DNA from: Streptococcus sp. WB01_FAA12
GTDB taxonomy: Bacteria > Bacillota > Bacilli > Lactobacillales > Streptococcaceae
Direction: 5' to 3'
NCBI RefSeq assembly: GCF_012843315.1
Contig: NZ_JABAEX010000001.1
Location: 806,001 to 870,000, forward strand
Length of the DNA: 64,000 bases
Shown here: positions 45,776 through 54,148 of the stretch, in pieces
Numbering within the stretch: position 1 is the first letter of the stretch
How the letters are laid out: each line of letters begins with the position of its first letter
The notes under the pieces: generated by a model
Seen by the model: the letters and a program-made list of their open reading frames with translations, nothing else
Database searches by the model: none
What the model was told of the DNA's origin: nothing
Position numbers and translations under genes: made by a program

Positions 45776-46661
45776 GTAACCAAATTAGATAACCACTCAA
45801 GACAAAGAGTAAAATAATCAGGCAAAGGAGGGTTTCAGCCAATACCAAATAATCCAAAAATGGAAGTTTCAAAATTCCCTGAGCCATCTTGAGCGATGTA
45901 GCTGTGATGATGGTTGGAAAGGTGAGGGCTGAGAAAGCTGGTTGAAAGCCTTCTTTTAAAATATTAGGCAAGCGAGTCAAAACGAAGATGAAAAACGACT
46001 GAGAGACAAGCATCAGCAGTAACAAGGCCCAGGTCGGAAGAGTAACTCCACCGATACGCACCAGAGCCGCTAAGAGCAAAGAAAAAGGAGCACAGTAGAT
46101 TCCTTCTTGCCCTAGTAGGGCTGGAGTCAATGGTTTTTTCTTTAAATCACTGTAAATCAACGGATAGAGAAAACAAGTAGCTAGAAAGCCGAAAGTCACC
46201 GTTAAGTAGGCAATCTGAATCAGACCAACGACTGGATAGGTCAAGGCTGCCACTGCTATTCCCACATAAAGTACTGTCCAGCTTGGTGTTGCACTAGCTC
46301 TTTCCTCCACTCCAAGAAAGCGACGAGAAAAATAAGCAATCAAAGCAAGATCCAAGATAAAGGAGAACCACCACAAAAGCTGGGCTAGGATAGGCATAGG
46401 CGGAACTAGTCGCAAGACATAAGTCGAGAAAATCATCCCAGCCATAGGAAAAGTGGCCATCCCAGATAAGAGAGGGGCTTTGGTCAATTCTCGCTTGGTT
46501 TCAGACCAATTTCTTAGATGAAGAAGGAGAAAGAAAATCCATAAGACTAATCCAGTCAAACTAAATAGGTGTGAAAGAACAGGCCAAGTATCCGCAATCA
46601 GGTTTCCTGCACCTGCCAAACCTAACAAACAACCAGAAAATACCAAGGGGAGTTTTTTCAT
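45762..46661 (-). CDS. TDT/SLAC1-family membrane transporter
   Basis: Tellurite-resistance/dicarboxylate transporter family; the substrate is unknown. The 299-residue protein starts MKKLPLVFSGCLLGLAGAGN and has about ten membrane helices. Visible family features include PPMPILAQLLWWFSFILDLA and SALTFPTIITATSL near the C terminus. It is a single gene, converging with serS. Confidence 0.85.
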   Translation of the reverse strand: MKKLPLVFSGCLLGLAGAGNLIADTWPVLSHLFSLTGLVLWIFFLLLHLRNWSETKRELTKAPLLSGMATFPMAGMIFSTYVLRLVPPMPILAQLLWWFSFILDLALIAYFSRRFLGVEERASATPSWTVLYVGIAVAALTYPVVGLIQIAYLTVTFGFLATCFLYPLIYSDLKKKPLTPALLGQEGIYCAPFSLLLAALVRIGGVTLPTWALLLLMLVSQSFFIFVLTRLPNILKEGFQPAFSALTFPTIITATSLKMAQGILKLPFLDYLVLAETLLCLIILLFVLSGYLIWLRKKV

Positions 46662-46719
46662 GGCAACCTCCGTTAATCATATTATTATCAGTATAGCATA
46701 AAAGCCTTTAAAATAGCAT

Positions 46720-46756
46720 AGAAAAATGAAGACTGGATAAATCAGCCTTCATTTTA
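46720..46756 (-). terminator. Terminator of the AhpD-like gene
   Basis: AAAATGAAG and CTTCATTTT pair across 15 bases, with flanking T run on the minus strand. Confidence 0.8.
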
Positions 46757-46769
46757 TTTATGATTCGAA

Positions 46770-47318
46770 CTAGGCATAGGGTTGCAACTCTGGGTTGATT
46801 GGCGTATTGGCTAGGTTATTGGCATAATTGCAAAGACTGGCAAGACTAACACCGAGAACCACATCCAAGGCATTTTGTTGCGTGTAGCCAGCTTCTAAAA
46901 ATTCACTAAGCGCTTCATCTCCTACACGACCCTTGGTATTGATGACTGCCAAAGTAAACTTAGCTAGAGTATCTAGCTTAGAATCTGACTCGATTGGAGT
47001 ACGATTGCGAAGGGCTTGGAGAAGATCATCATTCATCTGGATCTGTTTGATCGAAAAGGCGGTATGACCTGCGACGCAGAAAGCACATCCATTGGTTACG
47101 GCAGCTGTGATTTGCACCACTTCACGCTCAACTGGGGTTAAACTATTGCGGCGGTTGATGGCTCCGACAGTTCGGTAGGCTTCTAGAGCGGTAGGGGCAT
47201 TGGCCAAGAGACCTATCAGATTGGGAATATAGCCATTGTTATCTTTTTGTACTGTTTCAAGAACTTCTTTCACTTCTGCTGGTGCTGATTCTACTGTGTG
47301 AATGGTAAATCTTGTCAT
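46770..47318 (-). CDS. AhpD-like carboxymuconolactone decarboxylase family protein
   Basis: Alkylhydroperoxidase-like fold, probable thiol peroxidase or redox protein. The 182-residue protein has the redox-active CxxC with downstream His in VTNGCAFCVAGHTAFSI, preceded by LTPVEREVVQITAAV. The enzymatic substrate is not known. Stands alone between the TDT and AGCS transporters. Confidence 0.88.
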   Translation of the reverse strand: MTRFTIHTVESAPAEVKEVLETVQKDNNGYIPNLIGLLANAPTALEAYRTVGAINRRNSLTPVEREVVQITAAVTNGCAFCVAGHTAFSIKQIQMNDDLLQALRNRTPIESDSKLDTLAKFTLAVINTKGRVGDEALSEFLEAGYTQQNALDVVLGVSLASLCNYANNLANTPINPELQPYA

Positions 47319-47419
47319 AAGAAACCTCTTTTCATTTTATTGTCATTTAGTCTATCATAGAATTTTCCCCTTGGATAATATATATTTTCAATTGCCATGA
47401 TAGGAAATGTTTATGAAAG

Positions 47420-47445
47420 CAAAAAATCACACGAAAAGTGTGATT
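47420..47445 (-). terminator. Terminator of the AGCS symporter gene
   Basis: AATCACAC-ttttc-GTGTGATT followed by TTTT on the minus strand. Confidence 0.85.
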
Positions 47446-47448
47446 GGA

Positions 47449-48771
47449 TTAGTGTTTAAAATACTTTTTAGTCTCAGCAATGACGACTGGCGACAAAACT
47501 AAGAGGGCAATCAGGTTAGGCAATGCCATCAAGGCATTGACGATATCTGCGATAATCCAAACCATATCCAACTCGATAAATCCTCCCAACAAGACCATGA
47601 GCACAAAGACCACTCGATAGAGCCAGATAAAGCGAACGCCAAAGAGAAACTCGAAACAGCGCTCTCCGTAGTAGTTCCAACCGAGAATTGTCGTAAAGGC
47701 AAAAAGCACAAGGAAAATAGTCAAAAGAGCAGGCCCAAAATTTGAAAAAATTGTTGAGAAGGCTGACTGGGTAAGTGCTACTCCATTCAAATCACCGCTC
47801 CAAACTCCAGTTACCAAGATTGTCAGACCTGTCAGAGTACAGATAATCAAAGTATCAATAAAGGTTCCTGTCATGGAAATCAAGCCTTGCTCAACAGGCT
47901 CATTTGTCTTAGCTGCAGCCGCTGCAATGGGAGCTGAACCAAGACCAGATTCATTAGAGAAGACTCCTCGTGCCACACCATTTTGGATAGCCATCCGAAT
48001 ACTAGCACCTGCAAAACCACCTACCGCAGCAGCTGGACTAAAGGCTGAAGTAAAGATGAGGGCAAGTGTGGCTGGGATTTTCTCAATATTAAAGAGAATA
48101 ACTGTAAGAGTTCCCAAAATATAGACAATAGCCATAAATGGAACAACCGCTGTCGAAACCTTAGAAATAGATTTGAGTCCACCAAAGACGGCAATCGCAA
48201 CAAAAACAGACAAAACGAGAGCTGTGATAGCTGGATCAATTTGAGCTGTATTTTGAATGGATTCTGTAATCGAATTGACTTGGGTGAAGGTACCAATCCC
48301 TAGAAGGGCTACCAATACACCCGCTAGGGCAAAGAAGATAGCAAGGGGGCGCCACTTTTCCCCCATTCCCAAAAGGATGTAATGCATGGGCCCTCCAGCT
48401 ACAGCGCCGTTTGCATCCTTGCTACGGTATTTGATAGCCAGTAAACCTTCTGCATACTTGGTTGCCATCCCAAAGAAGGCAGCCATCCACATCCAAAAGA
48501 GAGCGCCTGGTCCCCCAACCTTAATGGCTGTCGCGACCCCGATGATATTTCCCGTACCAACGGTGGCGGCTAGAGCCGTACATAAAGCGGCAAAGCTCGA
48601 CACATCGCCATGCCCCTTGTCCTTGGTAAAAATCAACTGAAAGGCCTTAGGGAGACGAGCCACCTGCAAAAGGCCTAGTCGGATGGTCAAATAGATACCC
48701 GTTCCGACCAATAAGATCAAGAGGGGAGGCCCCCAAACGAAAGCATCAAGCGCTTTTAGCAATTCTAACAT
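47449..48771 (-). CDS. Sodium:alanine/glycine symporter (AGCS family)
   Basis: Na+-coupled uptake of alanine or glycine. The 440-residue protein has about ten membrane helices with signature segments VGTGNIIGVATAIKVGGPGA and FSNESGLGSAPIAAAAAKTN. The glycine riboswitch in its leader suggests that glycine is the physiological substrate. AATAGGAGTAGGAA precedes the ATG. Confidence 0.95.
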   Translation of the reverse strand: MLELLKALDAFVWGPPLLILLVGTGIYLTIRLGLLQVARLPKAFQLIFTKDKGHGDVSSFAALCTALAATVGTGNIIGVATAIKVGGPGALFWMWMAAFFGMATKYAEGLLAIKYRSKDANGAVAGGPMHYILLGMGEKWRPLAIFFALAGVLVALLGIGTFTQVNSITESIQNTAQIDPAITALVLSVFVAIAVFGGLKSISKVSTAVVPFMAIVYILGTLTVILFNIEKIPATLALIFTSAFSPAAAVGGFAGASIRMAIQNGVARGVFSNESGLGSAPIAAAAAKTNEPVEQGLISMTGTFIDTLIICTLTGLTILVTGVWSGDLNGVALTQSAFSTIFSNFGPALLTIFLVLFAFTTILGWNYYGERCFEFLFGVRFIWLYRVVFVLMVLLGGFIELDMVWIIADIVNALMALPNLIALLVLSPVVIAETKKYFKH

Positions 48772-48800
48772 TTCCTACTCCTATCTTTTCAACCCCAAAA

Positions 48801-48833
48801 GAAAGAGCACATGCAAGATACATGTACTCTGGA
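48801..48833 (-). terminator. Expression-platform terminator of the glycine riboswitch
   Basis: AGAGTACATG-tatcttg-CATGTGCTCT with one G-T-type mismatch, then TTTCTTTT on the minus strand, between the aptamer and the symporter ATG. Confidence 0.75.
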
Positions 48834-48864
48834 ATGCTTAGATAAATGCCTAAAAGCGGTCTAT

Positions 48865-48985
48865 CCTAGCTCTGTCCTTTTACCTGAGAGTTTGAGCAGT
48901 TACCTGCCTTGCCCCTTCGGTGCCTTTACGGTCTCTCCAGAGTTCCGTCCATTTACAGTCATGGAAAACAAACCTTTCTCCACTT
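48865..48985 (-). promoter_or_regulatory. Glycine riboswitch (gcvT-type)
   Basis: Minus-strand sequence contains the glycine aptamer landmarks: ACTCTGGAGAGACCG, CACCGAAGGGGCAAGGC, and CAAACTCTCAGGTAAAAGGAC. One full aptamer is visible (core about 48868-48950). The upstream GGAGAAAGGTTTGTTTTCC may be a partial ghost aptamer. It lies in the 347-base gap between mutS2 and the AGCS gene and reads toward the symporter. Confidence 0.92.
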
Positions 48986-49118
48986 CTATTAAACTTCATT
49001 CGGTGTTGGTATTTTATTTTTTATTATTCTACAAGAAAAGTTAGCCTTTGTCAATGTTTTCTATGAAAATTTTTAGTTTTCATTGCTTTTTTTCAGAAAG
49101 AGCGAATCCTTCTTCTCT

Positions 49119-51455
49119 CTATCCTTTAAAGGTCACAATGGTGGCGCCACTGCCTCCAGCATTCTGTGGGGCATAGCCAAAACTCTTGACATGCTTGTTT
49201 CTTTGTAGGTATTTGGTGACGCCCTCACGGATGACTCCCGTTCCGATACCATGGATGATATCGACTTGAGCCATATTATTGAGCAGGGCTTGGTCGATAA
49301 AGGCATCCAGCTCATTCATAGCCTCTTCGTACCGTTTTCCTCGGAGATCCAGTCTGGCTTGTGGACCACGTCCAGATGTACGTTTGACGACATTGACTTG
49401 TTTTTTCTTGACTGGGGCTTCTTGCTGAGCCTGAACAAGATCAAATTCTTTCTCTTCCAAGGTCATCTTGATCAAACCAACTTGGGCTTCCCAACGGCCG
49501 TCCTTAAGCTGATTGGTCAAGGTTCCACGTTGGCCATAACTGAGAACCACGATATCATCTCCAACCTTTGGAGCTCGTTTTTTCTTGGCTTTTTGAAGGA
49601 CCTTGTTTTTGGACAAGTCGACTTTTTCAGGGGCCAGTTTTTTCAGCTCCGCCTTGGCTTCAATGATTTCATGGGGTTTGAGTTGAGACCTACTGTGAAG
49701 GTTCTTGAGAATCTGGTCACTCTCATTTAGAGCGAGTTCCACAATCTCGGCTGCTTGTTCACGCGCCTTGTTGAGCTCGGTTTCTTTTTCACGATTGAGT
49801 TCGTTGTAAAGTTTTTTGAGTGCTCGGTTCATCTTGAGGTTCTCTTGCTCGACCTCACGGATATTGTCCAAGCGTTTACGACTTTCCAGTGTTTGCTCTT
49901 CCAATTGCTCAATGATACGATTAACGTCATTATCTTGGTTGACCTGCTGGCTGGCATCCCCGACGATGACATCTGACAAGCCCAGACGTTTGGCAATTTC
50001 AAAGGCATTGCTGCGACCAGGAACTCCCTGCATAAAGCGATAGGTCGGACGCAGGCTGGCTGTATCAAACTCCATGCTGGCATTTTGCACAAAGGCTGTT
50101 TCAATACCATAAGCCTTGAGTTCTGGATAGTGGGTCGTCGCCATAGTCTTGACCTGACGTAGACGAAGGTCCTCCAAAATAGCCATAGCAAGGGCAGCAC
50201 CTTCCTGCGGATCGGTACCTGCGCCAAGCTCATCTAAGAGTAAAAGCGAGTGTTGGTTGACCTTGCCAAGAATATCTACGATATTGGTCATGTGGCTCGA
50301 GAAGGTAGACAAGCTTTGCTCGATAGACTGCTCATCCCCAATATCTGCGAAGATTTCTTCGAAAATACCGACACGGCTCCCCTTATCAGCTAAAATGGGC
50401 AAGCCTGACTGGGCCATGAGTTGGGTCAAGCCCAAGGTTTTGAGCATGATGGTCTTACCACCTGTATTGGGACCTGTAATGACAATGGCCGTTAATTCCT
50501 TACCGAAGTGTACATCGTTTGCGACAGCATTTTTAACCAAAGGATGGCGGACATGAAGGAGTTGAATCTCTTGATTCTCTGAAAGTTGAGGAACGACTGC
50601 TTGTCTTTTTTGAATGAAACGCACCTTGGCACGAATCAGATCCAGATGGCCGATGATCCACGCGTCATTAGCAATCTCAGCGGCATGAGGGCGGACGCGT
50701 TCTGAGAGTTCCTGTAGGATACGAATCATCTCATAGCGTTCGTCTGCTCGCAAACTAGCGATTTCTTCGCTCAGTTTCACGACCTCACGTGGCTCGATAT
50801 AGACCGTGTTTCCGCTGGCAGAGATGTCATGAACAACACCTGCAATCTTGTTACGATAGGTGTTCTTGACAGGCAAGACTTGACGACCATTTCTGCTAGC
50901 GATTATCCCTTCCGTCAACATCTGAGCTTTTTGATTGAGCAAGTCTTGCAAGACATCTCGAACTTGACTCTCGCTATCATGGATTTTCCGACGGATGCGT
51001 GCTAGCTCTTCACTGGCGAAATTTTCGATAAATCCTGCATCATTTAGGGATTGAAGACTCCCTTGCAAGTGTGGAAAATCATGCAGTTTTTCAAACCATC
51101 TCGCCAGCTGCTCCAAGCGTACATTTTCAAGATTGGCATAAAAACCTTGCAACTCTCTGCTAGCAAGCAAAACCCGTTTGAGGAGCAGGAACTCCTCAAT
51201 ATTGAGGTCCGCCCCCATCTCCAGACGCTTGCAAACAGCTGAAATCTCACGTGTTGCTTGGATGGTAAAGTGAGGTTGCTCCACAAATAGGGCTTGCATT
51301 TCCTCCATCTCTGTAAAGGCTTGTTTGATCTTATCCACCTTGGCAGTTGGAGCCAAAGCTTTTAGCTCCTCTTGCCCTTGTTCTGTCAGGAGATGAGGTT
51401 CAAACAAGGCTTTAATTTTATTAAATTCTAAGGTCTCTAGTATTTTTGTATTCAT
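49119..51455 (-). CDS. mutS2: MutS2 family ATPase/endonuclease
   Basis: Acts on branched DNA and, in recent work, on collided ribosomes. The 778-residue protein has the MutS core without mismatch-recognition domain, Walker [13 protein letters not shown] (GPNTGGKT at 328-335), [19 protein letters not shown], a coiled-coil/KOW region (about 520-640) and a C-terminal Smr domain with LDLRGKR and [12 protein letters not shown]. Complete. Follows cvpA by about 110 bases. Confidence 0.97.
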   Translation of the reverse strand: MNTKILETLEFNKIKALFEPHLLTEQGQEELKALAPTAKVDKIKQAFTEMEEMQALFVEQPHFTIQATREISAVCKRLEMGADLNIEEFLLLKRVLLASRELQGFYANLENVRLEQLARWFEKLHDFPHLQGSLQSLNDAGFIENFASEELARIRRKIHDSESQVRDVLQDLLNQKAQMLTEGIIASRNGRQVLPVKNTYRNKIAGVVHDISASGNTVYIEPREVVKLSEEIASLRADERYEMIRILQELSERVRPHAAEIANDAWIIGHLDLIRAKVRFIQKRQAVVPQLSENQEIQLLHVRHPLVKNAVANDVHFGKELTAIVITGPNTGGKTIMLKTLGLTQLMAQSGLPILADKGSRVGIFEEIFADIGDEQSIEQSLSTFSSHMTNIVDILGKVNQHSLLLLDELGAGTDPQEGAALAMAILEDLRLRQVKTMATTHYPELKAYGIETAFVQNASMEFDTASLRPTYRFMQGVPGRSNAFEIAKRLGLSDVIVGDASQQVNQDNDVNRIIEQLEEQTLESRKRLDNIREVEQENLKMNRALKKLYNELNREKETELNKAREQAAEIVELALNESDQILKNLHSRSQLKPHEIIEAKAELKKLAPEKVDLSKNKVLQKAKKKRAPKVGDDIVVLSYGQRGTLTNQLKDGRWEAQVGLIKMTLEEKEFDLVQAQQEAPVKKKQVNVVKRTSGRGPQARLDLRGKRYEEAMNELDAFIDQALLNNMAQVDIIHGIGTGVIREGVTKYLQRNKHVKSFGYAPQNAGGSGATIVTFKG

Positions 51456-51539
51456 ATTCTTTCCTTGTATGCTTGTTTACAAAATTATAGTAATTAGAGG
51501 TTTTGGACTTACCTCGTCCTAGTCGTCCAATCTGTAAAC

Positions 51540-51568
51540 AAAGGGCTAGGAAAAATCCCGCCCTTTTT
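51540..51568 (-). terminator. Terminator of zapA-cvpA
   Basis: Minus strand AAAGGGCGGGATTTTTCCTAGCCCTTT: GGGC/GCCC arms extended by A and T runs, right at the cvpA stop. Confidence 0.65.
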
Positions 51569-52115
51569 ATCCGATTAAATTTGTCACCCAGAGTTGTTTG
51601 ATAAAGTTTGTCGTGAAAGGGACACTTTGGATGATGTGTTTAGCTACGATACTTTTTTCAAGTGAATTTTGAATGACTGCCAGAGGCACCGTTGCAAGAA
51701 TGGTCAAAGCCATTTGCAAGACAAATAAGGTTACCAATAGCGACAATAGGCCTGCTCCGATACGAAACCATTTGACATCTAGCTTTTTAGTTGGAATCAA
51801 GTGTAGGAACAAACCGATAAAACGTCCGATAGTGTAACAAATTCCGAAAACTAGAAGGTAGGCTATCCCCGCATAAAAGACCTTATCTAGCTGAAAAAGC
51901 TGACCTGAAGGGAAGAAAAAGGTACCCTGTCCTTCCTGAGGATTGGCATAAGGGACAAGCAAGTGAAGTTGATCTCCCAGCGATTTATAAAACTGACTAG
52001 CAACAAAGGCTGAAATCACTGCAACGAGAAAATAATAAACTTGCAACACCAAACCTCTACGGTAGCCGATGTAAAAACCCCAAGCTAGAACCAGTAAGAG
52101 AAGGATCGAAATCAT
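51567..52115 (-). CDS. CvpA family membrane protein
   Basis: Colicin V production-like protein of unclear function. The 182-residue protein has four membrane helices (about 2-18, 24-43, 78-101 and 115-142) and typical YRRGLVLQVYYFLVAVISAF. ATG 52115 overlaps the zapA stop by 4 bases. The cvpA-mutS2 neighbourhood is common in Firmicutes. Confidence 0.9.
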   Translation of the reverse strand: MISILLLLVLAWGFYIGYRRGLVLQVYYFLVAVISAFVASQFYKSLGDQLHLLVPYANPQEGQGTFFFPSGQLFQLDKVFYAGIAYLLVFGICYTIGRFIGLFLHLIPTKKLDVKWFRIGAGLLSLLVTLFVLQMALTILATVPLAVIQNSLEKSIVAKHIIQSVPFTTNFIKQLWVTNLIG

Positions 52116-52414
52116 AGGGAGTCCTCAATCTTGCTCTGTTCTTGTTTGACTGCCACTAGCTTATTTCGAAGGTCTTTAAGCTCCTGCTCCTTATCGTCAA
52201 ACTCAATCTCACGACTAAGCTGCGTCGATAGGCTGTTAATCGCTAAAAGGAGGGCAACGGTTTCATCATCCGCCCCAGGCATTCGTTCCTTAATTGCTTG
52301 GTATTTTTCAGTCGCAACCTTGGCAATTTCCTCCATAAAGAGGTTGTCATGCTCGGTTGTCAAGGTTAATGTCTTTTTCCCGAATGTAAACTTATATCGA
52401 TTTAGATTTGCCAT
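52112..52414 (-). CDS. zapA: ZapA-like cell division protein
   Basis: Probable FtsZ-ring-associated protein. ATG 52414 (100 residues, MANLNRYKFTFGKKTLTLTT) is preferred because GAGGTGA lies 5 bases upstream. An in-frame GTG three codons earlier sits inside that ribosome site. N-terminal ZapA beta region followed by a long coiled coil (KEQELKDLRNKLVAVKQEQ). Divergent from rnhC. Confidence 0.88.
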   Translation of the reverse strand: MANLNRYKFTFGKKTLTLTTEHDNLFMEEIAKVATEKYQAIKERMPGADDETVALLLAINSLSTQLSREIEFDDKEQELKDLRNKLVAVKQEQSKIEDSL

Positions 52415-52431
52415 AAAATTCACCTCACGAT

Positions 52432-52437
52432 ATTATA
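52432..52437 (-). promoter_or_regulatory. zapA-cvpA promoter, extended -10
   Basis: Minus strand TTTGGTATAAT: perfect hexamer with TG extension, 18 bases before the ATG. Confidence 0.7.
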
Positions 52438-52487
52438 CCAAATTTCGCTAACTTTGTCAGTTTTTACCAATTCTCCTGCTTTTATGG

Positions 52488-52493
52488 TACAAT
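52488..52493 (+). promoter_or_regulatory. rnhC promoter, extended -10
   Basis: ATGGTACAAT with hexamer TACAAT ending 7 bases before the rnhC ATG, so the transcript would start at or next to the start codon. Confidence 0.7.
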
Positions 52494-52500
52494 AGAGACT

Positions 52501-53382
52501 ATGGCAAGTATCACACTCACACCAAGTGAACAGGAAATTCAGAGCTTTTTAAGTCAGTATCAGAAGGCTCTCGCTCCTAGTAAAAATCCCTATATCCGCT
52601 ATTTTTTGAGACTGCCTCAGGCGACTGTTTCCATTTATACTTCTGGGAAAGTCCTCCTGCAGGGCGAAATGGCTGAGCAATACGCCAGTTTCTTTGGTTA
52701 CCAAGTTCAACAAGAAAAAAGTGGACAAGATTTTCCTATGATTGGAACTGATGAGGTGGGAAATGGTTCCTACTTTGGTGGGCTTGCTGTCGTGGCTTCC
52801 TTTGTGACACCTGACCAGCACGACTTCTTGCGAGAACTCGGCGTAGGGGATTCAAAAACCCTGACAGACCAAAAGATTCGTCAGATTGCCCCTATCCTCA
52901 AGGAAGAGATCCAGCATCAAGCGCTCCTCCTTTCACCGAGCAAGTACAACGAAGTTATCGGAGAGCGTTACAATGCTGTTTCTGTAAAGGTTGCCCTTCA
53001 CAATCAGGCTATCTTTCTCCTTCTCCAAAAAAGAGTCCAGCCAGAAAAAATCGTGATTGATGCTTTTACAAGTCCTAAAAACTATAACAAATACTTGGCG
53101 CAAGAAGCCAATCATTTTCCAAATAAGATCACTTTGGAAGAAAAAGCCGAGGGAAAATACATAGCTGTCGCAGTCAGCTCCATCATCGCGCGGGATCTCT
53201 TCCTAGAAAACTTGGAAAATCTTGGACGAGAACTAGGCTACCAACTGCCAAGCGGCGCTGGAACTGCTTCTGATAAGGTTGCTAGCAAAATCCTTCAAGC
53301 CTATGGTATGAAGGGGCTCAACTTCTGTGCCAAACTGCACTTTAAAAATACTGAAAAAGCCAAAGCACTTCTAGAAAGGTAA
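52501..53382 (+). CDS. rnhC: Ribonuclease HIII
   Basis: Removes RNA from RNA-DNA hybrids. The 293-residue protein has an N-terminal TBP-like substrate-binding domain ([20 protein letters not shown]) and the RNase HII/HIII core with the [11 protein letters not shown] motif (Asp, Glu), [13 protein letters not shown], and [15 protein letters not shown]. No ribosome site precedes the ATG and the -10 box is only 7 bases away, so the mRNA is probably leaderless. lepB follows after 3 bases. Confidence 0.96.
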   Translation: MASITLTPSEQEIQSFLSQYQKALAPSKNPYIRYFLRLPQATVSIYTSGKVLLQGEMAEQYASFFGYQVQQEKSGQDFPMIGTDEVGNGSYFGGLAVVASFVTPDQHDFLRELGVGDSKTLTDQKIRQIAPILKEEIQHQALLLSPSKYNEVIGERYNAVSVKVALHNQAIFLLLQKRVQPEKIVIDAFTSPKNYNKYLAQEANHFPNKITLEEKAEGKYIAVAVSSIIARDLFLENLENLGRELGYQLPSGAGTASDKVASKILQAYGMKGLNFCAKLHFKNTEKAKALLER

Positions 53383-53385
53383 GTT

Positions 53386-54000
53386 ATGAATTATTTTAAA
53401 ACATTTCTAAAAGAGTGGGGACTTACGTTCCTTATCATTATACTAGTTGGTCTTAGTCGTCTCTTTCTCTGGACCAATGTCCGTGTGGAAGGACACTCTA
53501 TGGACCCTACCCTAGCTGATGGTGAGATTCTCTTTGTCGTCAAACACCTCCCTATTAACCGTTTTGACATTGTAGTTGCCCATGAAGATGATGGAAATAA
53601 AGACATCGTTAAACGCGTTATCGGCATGCCTGGTGATACCATTCGCTACGAAAACGACAAGCTCTTTATCAACAATCAAGAAACCGACGAACCTTACCTA
53701 GCAGACTACCTCCAACAGTTTAAAAATGATAAACTGCAAAATGCCTATTCGGGGAAAGGCTTTGAAGGGGATAAGGGGGTCTATTTTAGAAGTCTAGCCC
53801 AGAAAGCTCAAGCCTTTACTGTCGATGTAAATTTCAACACCAGCTTCAGCTTTACCGTACCCGAGGGTGAGTACCTCCTCCTTGGAGATGACCGTTTGGT
53901 TTCCAGTGACAGTCGCCATGTCGGGACCTTTAAGGCCAGTCAAATCAAAGGAGAAGCCAAATTCCGTTTCTGGCCACTCAACCGTATCGGAATCTTTTAA
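53386..54000 (+). CDS. lepB: Signal peptidase I
   Basis: Cleaves signal peptides of secreted proteins at the outer membrane face. The 204-residue protein has one N-terminal membrane helix (about 10-28), the catalytic Ser in VEGHSMDPTLADGE and Lys in KDIVKRVIGMPGDTI, and the box E sequence LLLGDDRLVSSDSRHVG. Overlaps nothing; 3 bases after rnhC. Confidence 0.97.
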   Translation: MNYFKTFLKEWGLTFLIIILVGLSRLFLWTNVRVEGHSMDPTLADGEILFVVKHLPINRFDIVVAHEDDGNKDIVKRVIGMPGDTIRYENDKLFINNQETDEPYLADYLQQFKNDKLQNAYSGKGFEGDKGVYFRSLAQKAQAFTVDVNFNTSFSFTVPEGEYLLLGDDRLVSSDSRHVGTFKASQIKGEAKFRFWPLNRIGIF

Positions 54001-54033
54001 AACCAGCAACCAGATGCTGTGATAGTCTTTTTG

Positions 54034-54131
54034 AGTTAGCTTTTAGGATTAGATTGCAACTTAGCAATATCTTGTATCAAGCCCTAAATCCAAGAAAAGC
54101 CTAACTGAGAGCTCTATCCCAGCTCTTTTTC
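54034..54131 (+). terminator. Structured 3' region and terminator of rnhC-lepB
   Basis: AGTTAGCTTTTAGGATT (54034-54050) is imperfectly complementary to 54087-54106. It is followed by GAGAGCT-ctatccc-AGCTCT and five T at 54106-54131, the terminator proper, just ahead of recD2. Confidence 0.7.
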
Positions 54132-54148
54132 TATCAAAAAGGAAACCT

